Positions 34,797 to 43,707 of a stretch of DNA of 64,000 bases are shown here, piece after piece (within the stretch, counting starts at the first letter, position 1; each line of letters starts with the position of its first letter). This DNA is from an uncultured Allomuricauda sp. Lineage in GTDB: Bacteria > Bacteroidota > Bacteroidia > Flavobacteriales > Flavobacteriaceae. The position numbers and the translations under genes are program-made. Below the pieces are notes generated by a model. That model was not told the origin of the DNA and searched no databases. It was given only the letters and a program-made list of their open reading frames with translations. The stretch lies in the NCBI RefSeq assembly GCF_947499585.1, contig NZ_CANMOO010000001.1, positions 434,001 to 498,000 of the forward strand, read 5' to 3'.

Positions 34797-35311
34797 CAAT
34801 TTGAAAACAATAGAAGTTCTTCTTTACTTCCTTTTGGTTTTATTTTTCCCACTTCCTGAAGCCCAATTTTGTTGAGAAGGTGTTGCGATTTACTATTTTT
34901 TTGAGTGGTAATGCCTAAAATGGATTCCAACTTCAATGCTGATTTTCCGTACGCTAATGTCGCCTTACAAGCTTCGGTGGTATAACCCTTTCCTTCATAT
35001 TCTGGCAGAATTGCAAACCCTATGTCTGGGCTATCCAAATAATCTCGTTTTACAAAGCCACATATGCCTATAGGTATTGAAGATTCTTTTAGACACATTT
35101 TATAAAGGCCATAGCCATGTTCTTTATAAGAGTTAATTAAACTGGAGTTTATATAGTTAACTGCCTGCTTATCCGTTTTTACACCCCTGTCCCCAATAAA
35201 TTCCATCCAATTTGGACTATTCAATAGTTTTTTAAAAAACTTGGAATCTTCAATGTTTGCTTCACAGATTATTAACCGGTTTGTTACAATGATTCTTTTC
35301 ACTTGATTCAT
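34796..35311 (-). CDS. GNAT family N-acetyltransferase (RimJ/RimL-like)
   Basis: 171 aa. It has the N-terminal VTNRLIICE strand, the ICGFVKRDYLDSPDIGFAI strand pair, the acetyl-CoA-binding loop ILPEYEGKGYTTEACKA and the SQHLLNKIGLQEVG helix typical of RimJ/RimL-type proteins. These acetylate N-termini of ribosomal or other proteins, or small amines; the substrate is unknown. Confidence 0.87.
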   Translation of the reverse strand: MNQVKRIIVTNRLIICEANIEDSKFFKKLLNSPNWMEFIGDRGVKTDKQAVNYINSSLINSYKEHGYGLYKMCLKESSIPIGICGFVKRDYLDSPDIGFAILPEYEGKGYTTEACKATLAYGKSALKLESILGITTQKNSKSQHLLNKIGLQEVGKIKPKGSKEELLLFSN

Positions 35312-35329
35312 GAATGACTTACCATACGG

Positions 35330-35626
35330 TTAACGAAGCACTATTTTTTTTACCAACTCTTTACCCAATTCCTCATTAAGCATAGCTATGATTTTGGTTT
35401 TTCCTAAACTCAACTCTTCTCTAAGTACTGAAGAAGAGAGTGATACAAAAAGAGTTTCGTTCCTAAGTTCAACTGCCGTAGTATAGTTGTTGACCCCGTT
35501 CCCCATTAATTTTACCCAAGCATCTTTGGCATTTACCTTATCCATACCTTTTTGAAGCTTATTTTCTTTTATAAACTCCCCAAGTGCATCACTCATATGA
35601 ATATGGGAATTGTGTCTTTTTGCCAT
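35330..35626 (-). CDS. DUF721/DciA-like protein
   Basis: 98 aa. The single domain shows the DUF721 pattern: MSDALGEFIKENKLQKGMD, DAWVKLMGNGVNNYT and LFVSLSSSVLREELSLGK. DciA proteins load or assist the replicative helicase DnaB in bacteria lacking DnaC. The location one gene after recF supports a replication/repair role. Family membership is fairly sure; helicase loading by this copy is inferred. Confidence 0.83.
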   Translation of the reverse strand: MAKRHNSHIHMSDALGEFIKENKLQKGMDKVNAKDAWVKLMGNGVNNYTTAVELRNETLFVSLSSSVLREELSLGKTKIIAMLNEELGKELVKKIVLR

Positions 35627-36048
35627 TATTTTGGTATTGAAATAGGTTCGAACCGTTTATAGGAGTATAATATTCCATCTTCATTACGCACTGAAAAAGA
35701 AGTTGAATCTATTTGAATCAGCTTTTCTTCCCGTTCGCTTAAAGGATTTTTATAATGCAATGTAAAACTTTTGTCTATCCTGATTACCTCGAAAACTTCA
35801 GCATCATTAGAAGTATTATAGGTGCCGTCAAATTTGGGTTGTAGCTTTTTTCGGTAGCCTTTGGTGCCTTCCAATTGTATAAAGTCAACACTTGGGTTAA
35901 TGGAATAGTTCTTTTCTGCACCATCTTGAAATGTAACCTCGGTAATTTCCCAATACCCATTTAGATAATGCAGATCTTCTTCTGATAGCGAAGTATCCTT
36001 GCATCTCCAAAAAGATAAAATCATAAAGAAAAGCAACATTTTCTTCAT
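35626..36048 (-). CDS. Putative lipoprotein, lipocalin-like
   Basis: 140 aa. The start MKKMLLFFMILSFWRCKD has a hydrophobic core ending in a Cys at 16, though the -1 position is Arg, which makes the lipobox non-canonical. The mature part (LNGYWEITEVTFQDGAEK ... KSFTLHYKNPL ... SYKRFEPI) has the GYWEI and beta-strand pattern of lipocalin-like proteins. It is sandwiched between recF and the DciA-like gene and shares a base with the latter's ATG; function unknown. Confidence 0.7.
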   Translation of the reverse strand: MKKMLLFFMILSFWRCKDTSLSEEDLHYLNGYWEITEVTFQDGAEKNYSINPSVDFIQLEGTKGYRKKLQPKFDGTYNTSNDAEVFEVIRIDKSFTLHYKNPLSEREEKLIQIDSTSFSVRNEDGILYSYKRFEPISIPK

Positions 36049-36049
36049 A

Positions 36050-37129
36050 CTACAAGGTAAAGATTTTATAACTCTGTCTAATATTTTTAACTACATTTTC
36101 GGTACGCTCCGCATGTGTGTCACTAATAAATATCTGGCCAAAATTATCATTGTCCACCAATGCCACAATCTGCGACACTCGGTTTTCATCCAGTTTATCA
36201 AAAATATCATCCAGCAGAAGGATGGGAGTGGTCTTGGCCTGTTCTTTTATAAAGTGGAATTGTGCTAGTTTTAAAGCAATCAAATAAGATTTTTGTTGCC
36301 CTTGACTACCAAATTTTTTAATGGGATGTCCTGCAATGGTAAAGTTGAGGTCGTCTTTATGAATTCCCACGCTTGTGTATTGTATAGCCCTATCCTTATC
36401 AACTGTAGTTTCCAAAAGTTCCAATAAGCTTTTGTCCAAGAGTTGACTTTCATAGGAAAGCATGATTTCTTCTTCCTTTTCAGATATGTGGGCATACTGT
36501 TCCTTAAAGATTGGAATAAAGGATGTTACAAAGGCCACTCTTTTTTGATGAATTTCTGTCCCTAGGGTATGTAATTGCTCATTGTAAATAGCTAGCGTAT
36601 TGGGGTCAAAAGTATGATTGGCAACAAAATACTTAAGCAATGAGTTACGCTGCACCAAAACCTTATTGTACTTAATCAAGGTTTTTAGGTATTCTTTATC
36701 TGATTGTGAAATAACACCGTCCATAAATTTTCTACGGGTGTCACTTCCCTCTGTTATAAGGTCTCTATCTGAAGGGGAGATGATTACCAGAGGTAAAAAA
36801 CCAATATGTTCTGAAAACTTTTCATAGGCCTTCCCATTTCTTTTAATGACCTTTTTTAAGCCGCGTTTAAAGCTACAGATGATTTTTTCTGTCCTATTAT
36901 CTTTTTCAAATTCGCCTTCAACTACAAAAAAATCGGTTTCATGTTTTATATTTTGGGTAGAAACCGGATTAAAATAGCTTTTCCCGAAAGAAAGGTGGTA
37001 TATGGCATCCAAAATATTGGTCTTTCCCACGCCATTATCGCCAACAAGACAGTTGATAACAGGGTCAAATTCTAGACTCTTGGAAGAGAAATTTTTGTAA
37101 TTAACTAAAGACAAGTGCTTTAAAAACAT
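36050..37129 (-). CDS. recF: DNA replication and repair protein RecF
   Basis: 359 aa SMC-like ATPase. Walker A is [15 protein letters not shown] (residues 28-42), the signature region is [19 protein letters not shown], and Walker B is [16 protein letters not shown]. RecF works with RecO and RecR to load RecA at single-strand gaps. The family's N-terminal YKNF segment is present. A TATTTTTG box at 37184-37191 on the minus strand is a candidate promoter. It heads the recF, lipoprotein, DciA-like run. Confidence 0.94.
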   Translation of the reverse strand: MFLKHLSLVNYKNFSSKSLEFDPVINCLVGDNGVGKTNILDAIYHLSFGKSYFNPVSTQNIKHETDFFVVEGEFEKDNRTEKIICSFKRGLKKVIKRNGKAYEKFSEHIGFLPLVIISPSDRDLITEGSDTRRKFMDGVISQSDKEYLKTLIKYNKVLVQRNSLLKYFVANHTFDPNTLAIYNEQLHTLGTEIHQKRVAFVTSFIPIFKEQYAHISEKEEEIMLSYESQLLDKSLLELLETTVDKDRAIQYTSVGIHKDDLNFTIAGHPIKKFGSQGQQKSYLIALKLAQFHFIKEQAKTTPILLLDDIFDKLDENRVSQIVALVDNDNFGQIFISDTHAERTENVVKNIRQSYKIFTL

Positions 37130-37183
37130 AAAAAGCTAAAGGGATATTACGTTTTTAGTCATTGAACGACTAATTAAAGATTC

Positions 37184-37191
37184 CAAAAATA
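37184..37191 (-). promoter_or_regulatory. Putative -7 box of recF
   Basis: TATTTTTG on the minus strand lies about 55 nt before the recF ATG. No TTG is seen at the -33 distance. Confidence 0.4.
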
Positions 37192-37205
37192 ACGAATAAA
37201 TTACC

Positions 37206-37235
37206 TTTTGGTTTTGGATAAAAACTTTATTTTTG
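37206..37235 (+). promoter_or_regulatory. Promoter of the TPR-ribH operon
   Basis: TTTTG (37206-37210), 17 nt, then TATTTTTG (37228-37235). It lies about 20 nt before the ATG at 37256 and faces away from the recF -7 box 37 bp to the left. Confidence 0.6.
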
Positions 37236-37255
37236 CGCGATTAATCAAATGAAGA

Positions 37256-38017
37256 ATGGCAACATACAAGAAGCGAGGCTTTAAGCCAAAAAATAAGGTT
37301 GAAGAAGCTCAATTAGATGAGCAGAACAGTACAACGGCTGAAGTATTTAGTACTTTGGATGAAAGTGCTTCCAAAACCGAGGCTTGGGTTCAGAAAAACC
37401 AGAATTACATTTTGGGCGCGATTGGTGCCATTGCTATAGGTGTTTTAGGGTATTTGGGGTACAATGAATTTATTCAAAAACCAAAGGAAGCATCCGCAGC
37501 TAATGAACTTTTTTATCCGCAACAATATTTTGATCAGGCATTGACAAACGAGACGGCTAAGGATTCATTGTTTACTTTGGCCTTAAATGGGGCAGAGGGT
37601 AAATATGGTTTTCTGGATATTATTGAAGAATACAAAGGAACCAAAGCGGCTAACCTTGCTAAATATTCTGCGGGAATGACCTATTTGAACATGCAGCAAT
37701 ATGACGAGGCCATTGCTAATTTGGAGAGTTTTTCTTCAAGTGATGCAGTTTTAGGAGCCATGGCTAAGGGGGGAATGGGTGATGCTTTCTCTCAATTGGG
37801 TCAGAATGAAGATGCTTTGGAGTATTACGAAAAAGCGATTGCACATAGCAATAATGAATATACTGCACCCAGATTTTTATACAAAGCGGGTGTTATTGCC
37901 ATGGATTTAAACCAAAAAGAAAAAGCATTAAGCTTTTTTGAGCGCATCAAAAATGAATATTCTTCCTCTCAAGAGGCAAATGAAATAGATGTACTTATTG
38001 GGCTAGCCAAAAATTAG
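37256..38017 (+). CDS. Membrane-anchored TPR protein (YfgM-like)
   Basis: 253 aa. A basic, Lys-rich cytoplasmic N-terminus (about 1-50) is followed by one membrane segment (YILGAIGAIAIGVLGYLGY, about 51-69) and a periplasmic TPR region (YLNMQQYDEAIANLESF, FSQLGQNEDALEYYEKAI, ALSFFERIKNEYSSSQEA). YfgM-type proteins interact with the Sec translocon and periplasmic chaperones; that role is only inferred here. It precedes ribH by 4 bp. Confidence 0.83.
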   Translation: MATYKKRGFKPKNKVEEAQLDEQNSTTAEVFSTLDESASKTEAWVQKNQNYILGAIGAIAIGVLGYLGYNEFIQKPKEASAANELFYPQQYFDQALTNETAKDSLFTLALNGAEGKYGFLDIIEEYKGTKAANLAKYSAGMTYLNMQQYDEAIANLESFSSSDAVLGAMAKGGMGDAFSQLGQNEDALEYYEKAIAHSNNEYTAPRFLYKAGVIAMDLNQKEKALSFFERIKNEYSSSQEANEIDVLIGLAKN

Positions 38018-38021
38018 GCTT

Positions 38022-38504
38022 ATGGCTACTGAGAACAAGAACTTATCCGCTTACGATAAAACAACAATCCCAAACGCGAAGGAATTTCGGTTTGGGATTG
38101 TTGTTTCTGAGTGGAATGATACCATTACGGAAGGACTATATAATGGCGCTTTAGAGGCCTTAGTGGATTGCGGAGCTCTTACTGATAATATTCTTAGATG
38201 GAATGTTCCAGGAACTTATGAGCTTACCTACGGATGTAAAAAGATGCTCAACACTCAAAAAGTGGATGCAGTAATTGCAATTGGCAGCGTTATTCGTGGA
38301 GAAACCAGTCACTTTGATTTTGTTTGTAGCGCAGCGGCCCAGGGTATTAAGGACCTAAATGTTGCTTATGACACACCTGTTATCTTTTGTGTTCTTACTG
38401 ATAACACTTTACAGCAAGCTATAGATCGCAGCGGAGGCAAGCATGGAAATAAGGGAGCCGAAGCGGCTATTGCAGCAATAAAGATGGCTGCTTTAGGAGT
38501 GTAA
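38022..38504 (+). CDS. ribH: 6,7-dimethyl-8-ribityllumazine synthase
   Basis: 160 aa. It condenses 5-amino-6-ribitylaminouracil with 3,4-dihydroxybutanone phosphate, the step before riboflavin. Motifs are VVSEWNDTITEGLYNGA (substrate ring site), VPGTYELTYG, and IGSVIRGETSHFDFVC with the catalytic His (H97), then FCVLTDNTLQQAIDRSGGKHGNKG. Other rib genes are not in the window. It is likely cotranscribed with the TPR gene. Confidence 0.96.
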   Translation: MATENKNLSAYDKTTIPNAKEFRFGIVVSEWNDTITEGLYNGALEALVDCGALTDNILRWNVPGTYELTYGCKKMLNTQKVDAVIAIGSVIRGETSHFDFVCSAAAQGIKDLNVAYDTPVIFCVLTDNTLQQAIDRSGGKHGNKGAEAAIAAIKMAALGV

Positions 38505-38605
38505 TTCTTTGAATTTTACATAGTATGTAGGGCAGTAGCTTTGTTTAATGGCACACTGTTAACATTTTTTGGCAGTAGTTCCCAATCCTATTTTTTGATT
38601 TTGAG

Positions 38606-38613
38606 TACCTTTG
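38606..38613 (+). promoter_or_regulatory. Putative -7 box of the small membrane gene and mutL
   Basis: TACCTTTG exactly fits TAnnTTTG and lies 22 nt before the ATG at 38636. The -33 element is not clear. Confidence 0.4.
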
Positions 38614-38635
38614 AGATTATACGGAAAAGGATATA

Positions 38636-38920
38636 ATGCGAAATTTTCTAAAACTTAGAAAAAATAGAACCTATGATTATTCACCACGCTATTACAAGGG
38701 TGAAGGTAATCCTTATAAAATAGAACATAAACTAGATAAATACAGAAGTACAGCTAATACACAAAGAGGCCTAAAAAACAAATTTTCCTCAGCGTTTGAT
38801 GACTTAAAAAACGAAGGGGATAAAAACTTAAAAATTCGTTTTACGATTATTGTGGCCATCTTAATATTACTGTTCCTCTTCATCATAGACTTTGATTTAT
38901 CCATATTCCTGAATCCCTAA
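38636..38920 (+). CDS. Small single-span membrane protein upstream of mutL
   Basis: 94 aa: a basic N-terminal two-thirds (FLKLRKNRTYDYSPRYYKG ... IEHKLDKYRST) and one C-terminal membrane helix (FTIIVAILILLFLFIIDF, about 69-86). Flavobacterial orthologues sit between ribH and mutL and are sometimes annotated as a riboflavin synthase subunit, apparently from the neighbour; nothing in the sequence supports that. Its stop overlaps the mutL ATG by one base (TAATG), so it is translationally coupled to mutL. Confidence 0.8.
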   Translation: MRNFLKLRKNRTYDYSPRYYKGEGNPYKIEHKLDKYRSTANTQRGLKNKFSSAFDDLKNEGDKNLKIRFTIIVAILILLFLFIIDFDLSIFLNP

Positions 38921-40767
38921 TGGCAGATATCATTAAACTCTTGCCAGACCATGTCGCCAATCAAATTGCAGCAGGGGAAGTGGTTCAGCGACCAGCTTCA
39001 GTAGTAAAAGAACTATTGGAAAACGCCATAGATTCTGGTGCTACCCTAATTAAATTGATTGTAAAAGATGGAGGTAAGGCTCTCATTCAAGTTGTGGACA
39101 ATGGTTCTGGAATGAGTGAGACCGATGCTAGACTTTCTTTTGAGAGACATGCTACATCAAAAATATCAACCGCCCAAGATTTGTTTAACCTGCAGACAAA
39201 AGGATTCCGTGGTGAAGCCTTGGCTTCAATAGCAGCAATTGCCCATGTGGATATGCAGACAAGGATGGATAATGCGGAAGTTGGGACACATTTAAAGATT
39301 GAAGGCAGCAAAATAATGTCTCAAGAAGTGATAGCCACACCAAAAGGGACATCAATAGCTGTTAAAAATCTATTTTTTAATATTCCGGCCAGACGTAATT
39401 TCTTAAAATCCAACCAAGTTGAATCACGGCATATTACCGATGAATTTCAGCGGGTTGCCTTGGTCCATCCAAACATAGAATTTCATTTTTACAATAATGG
39501 TTCAGAATTATTTAATCTTCCAAAGACCAAACACAGACAGCGAATAAGTAATGTTTTTGGGAATAGAATGGGAGACCGTTTAGTTCCGGTCAATGAAGAG
39601 ACCGAAGTAGTTAAAATCTCAGGATTTGTCTGCAAGCCAGAATTTGCTAAAAAAAGTAGGGGAGAACAGTTTTTCTTTGCCAATAACAGATTTATAAAAA
39701 GCCCATACTTGCATCATGCAGTAGTTGCCGCATTTGAAGGACTTATTAAGACTGACTTGTATCCTGGATACTTTTTGTATTTAGAAGTGGATCCTGCATC
39801 CATTGATATCAATATACACCCAACAAAAACAGAGGTGAAGTTTGATGATGAAAATACCATGTACGCCATCATTCGTTCCACAGTAAAACATAGTTTGGGA
39901 CAATTTAATGTAGCTCCAGTTTTGGATTTTGAACATGACCCTAATTTAGACACTCCCTATGCGTATAAGGAGAAAGGAGCAGTATTGCCCAAAGTAACTA
40001 TAGATGCTTCTTTTAATCCTTTTCAAGAGACTACAGAAAGGACAAGCGCTAAGTCTAACTATCAAAAAACAAGTACTAAGGGTTGGGAGAATCTGTATGA
40101 AGGTTTAAATACCGGGGTAGGTACAGATAATTTTAGCAGCATAGAAATTGAATCGGATACTGAGGTACAAGGAACATTTTATTCTGATACTGAATCGCAA
40201 GAACATGTTAGCACCACCTTTCAGCTAAAAAGAAAGTATATAGTTAGCACCATTAAGTCCGGCATGTTGGTAATTAATCAAAACCGTGCACATGAACGGG
40301 TGCTTTTTGAAAAGTTTTTAGCTGAAATCACCGTAAAGGAAGGTGTCAGCCAACAGCTCTTGTTTCCTTTAGAACTTACCTTCAACAAACAAGAATTGAT
40401 TATTTTAAAAGAGATTAAAGAAAGCTTGATAAATATTGGTTTTGCTTTTGAAAGTTTGGAAGAAGAGACTGTTAAAGTGACAGGTGTGCCCTTGGTTGTC
40501 TCCGAAAGCGGAATTGGCATGGTATTGGATCGTTTGATAGCTGATTATAAAGAGGGATTTGAAGGAAATTCAATTTCTCAAGCAGAATTGCTGGCAAAGG
40601 CACTGTCTAAAAACCTGGCAGTAAAAACAGGTGAAGTATTGGATAAGGACTCCCAGTTAGGTTTGGTGAATGATTTATTCGGTTGTAAGGAACCTACATT
40701 AAGTCCGTTCCAAAAAATGACATACACTATTATCTCCGAAGGAGATATTGAAAAAAAGTTTAGCTAA
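38920..40767 (+). CDS. mutL: DNA mismatch repair protein MutL
   Basis: 615 aa. The GHKL ATPase domain is intact: ELLENAIDSGATLIKL, VDNGSGM, SFERHATSKI, TKGFRGEALASIAAI, and the later KGTSIAVKNLFFNIPARR. The C-terminal dimerisation domain lacks the nuclease motif: DQHA-x2-E-x4-E reads NQNRAHERVLFE, ACR is SKN, and CPHGRP is GCKEPT. So it probably matches MutS signals to other factors without cutting DNA itself. The downstream rhomboid gene begins at the very next base after the mutL stop. Confidence 0.95.
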   Translation: MADIIKLLPDHVANQIAAGEVVQRPASVVKELLENAIDSGATLIKLIVKDGGKALIQVVDNGSGMSETDARLSFERHATSKISTAQDLFNLQTKGFRGEALASIAAIAHVDMQTRMDNAEVGTHLKIEGSKIMSQEVIATPKGTSIAVKNLFFNIPARRNFLKSNQVESRHITDEFQRVALVHPNIEFHFYNNGSELFNLPKTKHRQRISNVFGNRMGDRLVPVNEETEVVKISGFVCKPEFAKKSRGEQFFFANNRFIKSPYLHHAVVAAFEGLIKTDLYPGYFLYLEVDPASIDINIHPTKTEVKFDDENTMYAIIRSTVKHSLGQFNVAPVLDFEHDPNLDTPYAYKEKGAVLPKVTIDASFNPFQETTERTSAKSNYQKTSTKGWENLYEGLNTGVGTDNFSSIEIESDTEVQGTFYSDTESQEHVSTTFQLKRKYIVSTIKSGMLVINQNRAHERVLFEKFLAEITVKEGVSQQLLFPLELTFNKQELIILKEIKESLINIGFAFESLEEETVKVTGVPLVVSESGIGMVLDRLIADYKEGFEGNSISQAELLAKALSKNLAVKTGEVLDKDSQLGLVNDLFGCKEPTLSPFQKMTYTIISEGDIEKKFS

Positions 40768-41502
40768 ATGGGTAGATTGACAGAGGCAGTAAAACACTTG
40801 TTGATTATCAACGTGATTTTATTTATAGCCACACAATTATATGGGGATCAAATGTATCAGTGGTTATCCCTCTGGTTTCCTCAGAACACTAATTTTCAGT
40901 GGTGGCAGGTAATTAGCCATATGTTCATGCATGGCGGCCTTATGCACATTGTGTTTAATATGTACGCGCTGTGGGCATTTGGAACTCCTCTTGAGCAAGC
41001 TTGGGGCAGGAATAAGTTCTTGTTCTTTTATTTTTCAGCCGGACTTGGTTCTGCCTTATTGCATACAGGGGTTAACTATTATCTTTTTAATGAAGGAATG
41101 ACTGCTTTGGTCAACGCTGGAATGACAGAGACGCAGGTTTTGGATATAATATCAAAAGGGCAATACAGTCCAGATTGGTATAACGTGGCTTCTAAAAGCA
41201 CCATTGATAATTTTTTAAGTGCTTACAATACACCGGCAGTTGGAGCATCAGGTGCTATTTACGGGATTTTAGTGGCATTTGCTTTTATGTATTCTGAAGC
41301 AAAACTTATGTTGATATTTTTACCTGTGCCTATAAAAGCAAAGTATTTTGTACCCTTGTTGTTAGCTGGAGACTTGTTTTTTGGAATAGGAAACATAAAT
41401 ACTGGAGTGGCACATTTTGCGCATATAGGTGGCGCATTAATTGGTTTTATTATGATGTGGTATTGGAAAAAGAATGAGTTTAATAAAAACCGTTGGAATT
41501 AG
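40768..41502 (+). CDS. Rhomboid family intramembrane serine protease (copy 1)
   Basis: 244 aa, six membrane helices. Motifs: HMFMHGGLMHIVFNMYALW in the second helix, the catalytic serine in VGASGAIYGILVA and the catalytic His in VAHFAHIGGALIGF. A stretch of about 45 polar residues lies between helix 3 and the serine helix (NAGMTETQVLDIISKGQYSP region). It cleaves membrane-spanning substrates; the target is unknown. It begins directly after mutL and is followed 3 bp later by a second rhomboid. Confidence 0.92.
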   Translation: MGRLTEAVKHLLIINVILFIATQLYGDQMYQWLSLWFPQNTNFQWWQVISHMFMHGGLMHIVFNMYALWAFGTPLEQAWGRNKFLFFYFSAGLGSALLHTGVNYYLFNEGMTALVNAGMTETQVLDIISKGQYSPDWYNVASKSTIDNFLSAYNTPAVGASGAIYGILVAFAFMYSEAKLMLIFLPVPIKAKYFVPLLLAGDLFFGIGNINTGVAHFAHIGGALIGFIMMWYWKKNEFNKNRWN

Positions 41503-41505
41503 CCT

Positions 41506-42372
41506 ATGGCGAATGGTGGATTACAATATAATTTTGCAAAATTCAGCATAGCTGAAAAACTGATTGCACTAAATGTTCTCGTCTTTATTTTGGACGGACT
41601 GTCTTTAGCATTACTTGGAAATTCAGTATCGGAATGGTTTGAACTGCCCAAAGATTTCATGGAATTTTTTGGTCAGCCTTGGTCTATAGTCACATACTCA
41701 TTTTTCCATGCCGGTTTGGGTCATATCTTTTGGAACATGATCATGCTCTATTTTGCTGGTAGAATTTTCTTAAATCTATTTGATAACCAACGGTTCATTA
41801 ACGTATACTTTTTAGGTGTTATCGTTGGAGGAATGGTTTTTTTGCTTAGTTATAATATTTTTCCAACCTTATTGAATACAAATACAGCATTAATAGGGGC
41901 TTCAGCAGGAGTTACGGCAGTATTGATTTTCGTATGTGCTTACTTACCAAATCAAGAAGTGCGGATTATCTTTTTTAACGTTAAGCTTTGGTATGTAGGG
42001 GCATTTTTTGTTTTGGTCGATTTAATACAGATTCCGTATGGTGGAAATGTAGGTGGCAGATTAGCACATTTGGGAGGAGCGCTGCTTGGATACATTTATG
42101 CACGACAGCTGTTAAACGGAAATGATATCGGTTCTGGCTTTACAAAGTTTAGAGACGTTATTGTTCAACTCTTTCAACCAAAAGAAAAAAAGGGACCTCT
42201 TAAAACGGTATATAAAAAGAAGACTTCTAAAGGTAAGGGTTCTGCAGATTATGATAAACAAGCCCATCAACGTAAAATAGATGCCATTTTGGATAAAATA
42301 AGCAAGTCGGGCTATGAGAGCTTATCCAAAGCTGAAAAAGATTTTTTGTTTAAAGCAGGTAAAGAGAATTAA
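41506..42372 (+). CDS. Rhomboid family intramembrane serine protease (copy 2)
   Basis: 288 aa. Motifs: SFFHAGLGHIFWNMIMLYFAG, the serine in IGASAGVTAVLIFV and the His in RLAHLGGALLGYIY. After the six-helix core comes a roughly 80-residue cytoplasmic, Lys-rich tail (KEKKGPLKTVYKKKTSKGKG) with an AILDKISKSGYESLSKAEKD helix that is common in flavobacterial rhomboids. Together with copy 1 it forms a tandem pair in a five-gene run from the small membrane gene. Confidence 0.92.
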   Translation: MANGGLQYNFAKFSIAEKLIALNVLVFILDGLSLALLGNSVSEWFELPKDFMEFFGQPWSIVTYSFFHAGLGHIFWNMIMLYFAGRIFLNLFDNQRFINVYFLGVIVGGMVFLLSYNIFPTLLNTNTALIGASAGVTAVLIFVCAYLPNQEVRIIFFNVKLWYVGAFFVLVDLIQIPYGGNVGGRLAHLGGALLGYIYARQLLNGNDIGSGFTKFRDVIVQLFQPKEKKGPLKTVYKKKTSKGKGSADYDKQAHQRKIDAILDKISKSGYESLSKAEKDFLFKAGKEN

Positions 42373-42375
42373 TAC

Positions 42376-43407
42376 GTGAAAAAAACTTCTCTTGTTCTTA
42401 GTAAGTTAATATTTGCGGTGAATATACTAATGGCTGTTTTATTGCTTATTACTTGTATTCTTTCCTTTTTGACAGTTCAAATTTTCTCTTTGTTATCAGT
42501 TCTTAGTCTGATTGTGCCTTTCCTGTTTATTATAAATGCAATGTTTGTTGGTTACTGGCTTTTTAGGAAAAAAAGAAAATTCTTGCTATCTCTAATAGCT
42601 CTGCTCATAGGGTATTTGGTTTTTGGATCATTTTATGGAATTGGTAACCACAATGAAGAATCGTCAACATCCGATTTGAAAATCATGACCTATAATACTT
42701 GGGGGTTTAACAAGAATGAATGGATAAAAGAACCTGATATTGGGAATAGAATAATTGAATTCATTAGAAAAGAAGACCCAGATATCATCTGTATTCAAGA
42801 GCATAGTAGGATACGGTATAAGCAATTATCTCAATATCCATATAGGACTGAAACTCCACGTTCAGTGCCCAAAAGAACTACACAGGCAATATTTTCTAAA
42901 TATCCCATTGTAGGTAATGGGTCTCTAGATTTACCTGAGACAAGTAATAATATAATCTATGCGGACATCCTGTATAAAAAAGATACTCTTAGAGTTTATA
43001 ACTTTCATTTACAATCATTTAATATAGTTCCTTCTTCCGAAACATTTTCCGAAGAAGAATCGGAAAAGAATTACAAAAGGCTGGTGAAGACTTTTAAAAA
43101 ACAATTGGACCAAGCTAAAATCTTTGTTAAGCATAAAGAAACAAGTCCATATAGAAATATAGTTTGCGGCGATATGAATAATACACAGTTCTCTAATGTA
43201 TATCGTGTATTGAGGAAGGATTTGCAAGATACTTTTTTGGAAAAAGGAAAAGGATTTGGCAGAACATATAGTCTGTTGGGGTTTCCTATTCGAATAGATT
43301 ATACACTTGCAGACCCGGCTTTTGAGGTAATATCTCATCAGAACTATAATGAGAAACTGTCAGATCATTATCCAGTTATGGCCACTCTTCGCCTAAAATC
43401 AGATTAA
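42376..43407 (+). CDS. Endonuclease/exonuclease/phosphatase (EEP) family membrane protein
   Basis: 343 aa with a GTG start. Three N-terminal membrane helices (about 10-90) precede an EEP domain: LKIMTYNTWGF, PDIICIQEHS, IVCGDMNNTQFS and KLSDHYPVMATL (catalytic Asn, Glu, Asp-Asn and Asp-His). EEP enzymes hydrolyse phosphodiesters in nucleic acids, lipids or inositol phosphates; the membrane anchor argues for a periplasmic or lipid substrate. Its 3' end overlaps that of the convergent DUF6122 gene by 9 nt. Confidence 0.88.
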   Translation: MKKTSLVLSKLIFAVNILMAVLLLITCILSFLTVQIFSLLSVLSLIVPFLFIINAMFVGYWLFRKKRKFLLSLIALLIGYLVFGSFYGIGNHNEESSTSDLKIMTYNTWGFNKNEWIKEPDIGNRIIEFIRKEDPDIICIQEHSRIRYKQLSQYPYRTETPRSVPKRTTQAIFSKYPIVGNGSLDLPETSNNIIYADILYKKDTLRVYNFHLQSFNIVPSSETFSEEESEKNYKRLVKTFKKQLDQAKIFVKHKETSPYRNIVCGDMNNTQFSNVYRVLRKDLQDTFLEKGKGFGRTYSLLGFPIRIDYTLADPAFEVISHQNYNEKLSDHYPVMATLRLKSD

Positions 43408-43707
43408 AAAACAATCCACAACATCTGCAATAATATGGATGATAAGCGCTAAACCTATTATTCGAGTTTGTTTAAAGAAAGGAAGAATACAATATAGCAA
43501 GATGGCCCAATAACTATGGAGTGGATGGAAATTGATGCTACAGCGATTTAAATCAAATATTGGTTCTGCAAGAAGATGATCCAGGTCGATTACAATACCC
43601 GCTAAAAGAACAAGTATCACCTTAATTCTATTTTCCTTGAAAAACAAAAAACCTATAAGGATAGGAACGATAAAATGAATGCCATAATGAATGATGAACC
43701 TAAGCAT
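43399..43707 (-). CDS. Small membrane protein (DUF6122-like)
   Basis: 102 aa with three or four hydrophobic segments: FIIHYGIHFIVPILIGFLFF, VILVLLAGIVIDLDHLLAEP, HSYWAILLYCILPFF, IGLALIIHIIADVVDCFLI. The IDLDHLL motif and the conserved His residues are reminiscent of YdjM-type membrane-bound metal-dependent hydrolases (DUF457) and match what I recall of DUF6122. No activity can be assigned. The gene overlaps the end of the WbqC gene by 8 nt and is last in the parA run. Confidence 0.78.
   Translation of the reverse strand: MLRFIIHYGIHFIVPILIGFLFFKENRIKVILVLLAGIVIDLDHLLAEPIFDLNRCSINFHPLHSYWAILLYCILPFFKQTRIIGLALIIHIIADVVDCFLI

Noticed and set aside
35641-35660. GGTTCGAACC resembling a tRNA T-loop
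   Set aside because: It lies in the coding sequence of the lipocalin-like gene, and no acceptor or anticodon stem can be formed around it.
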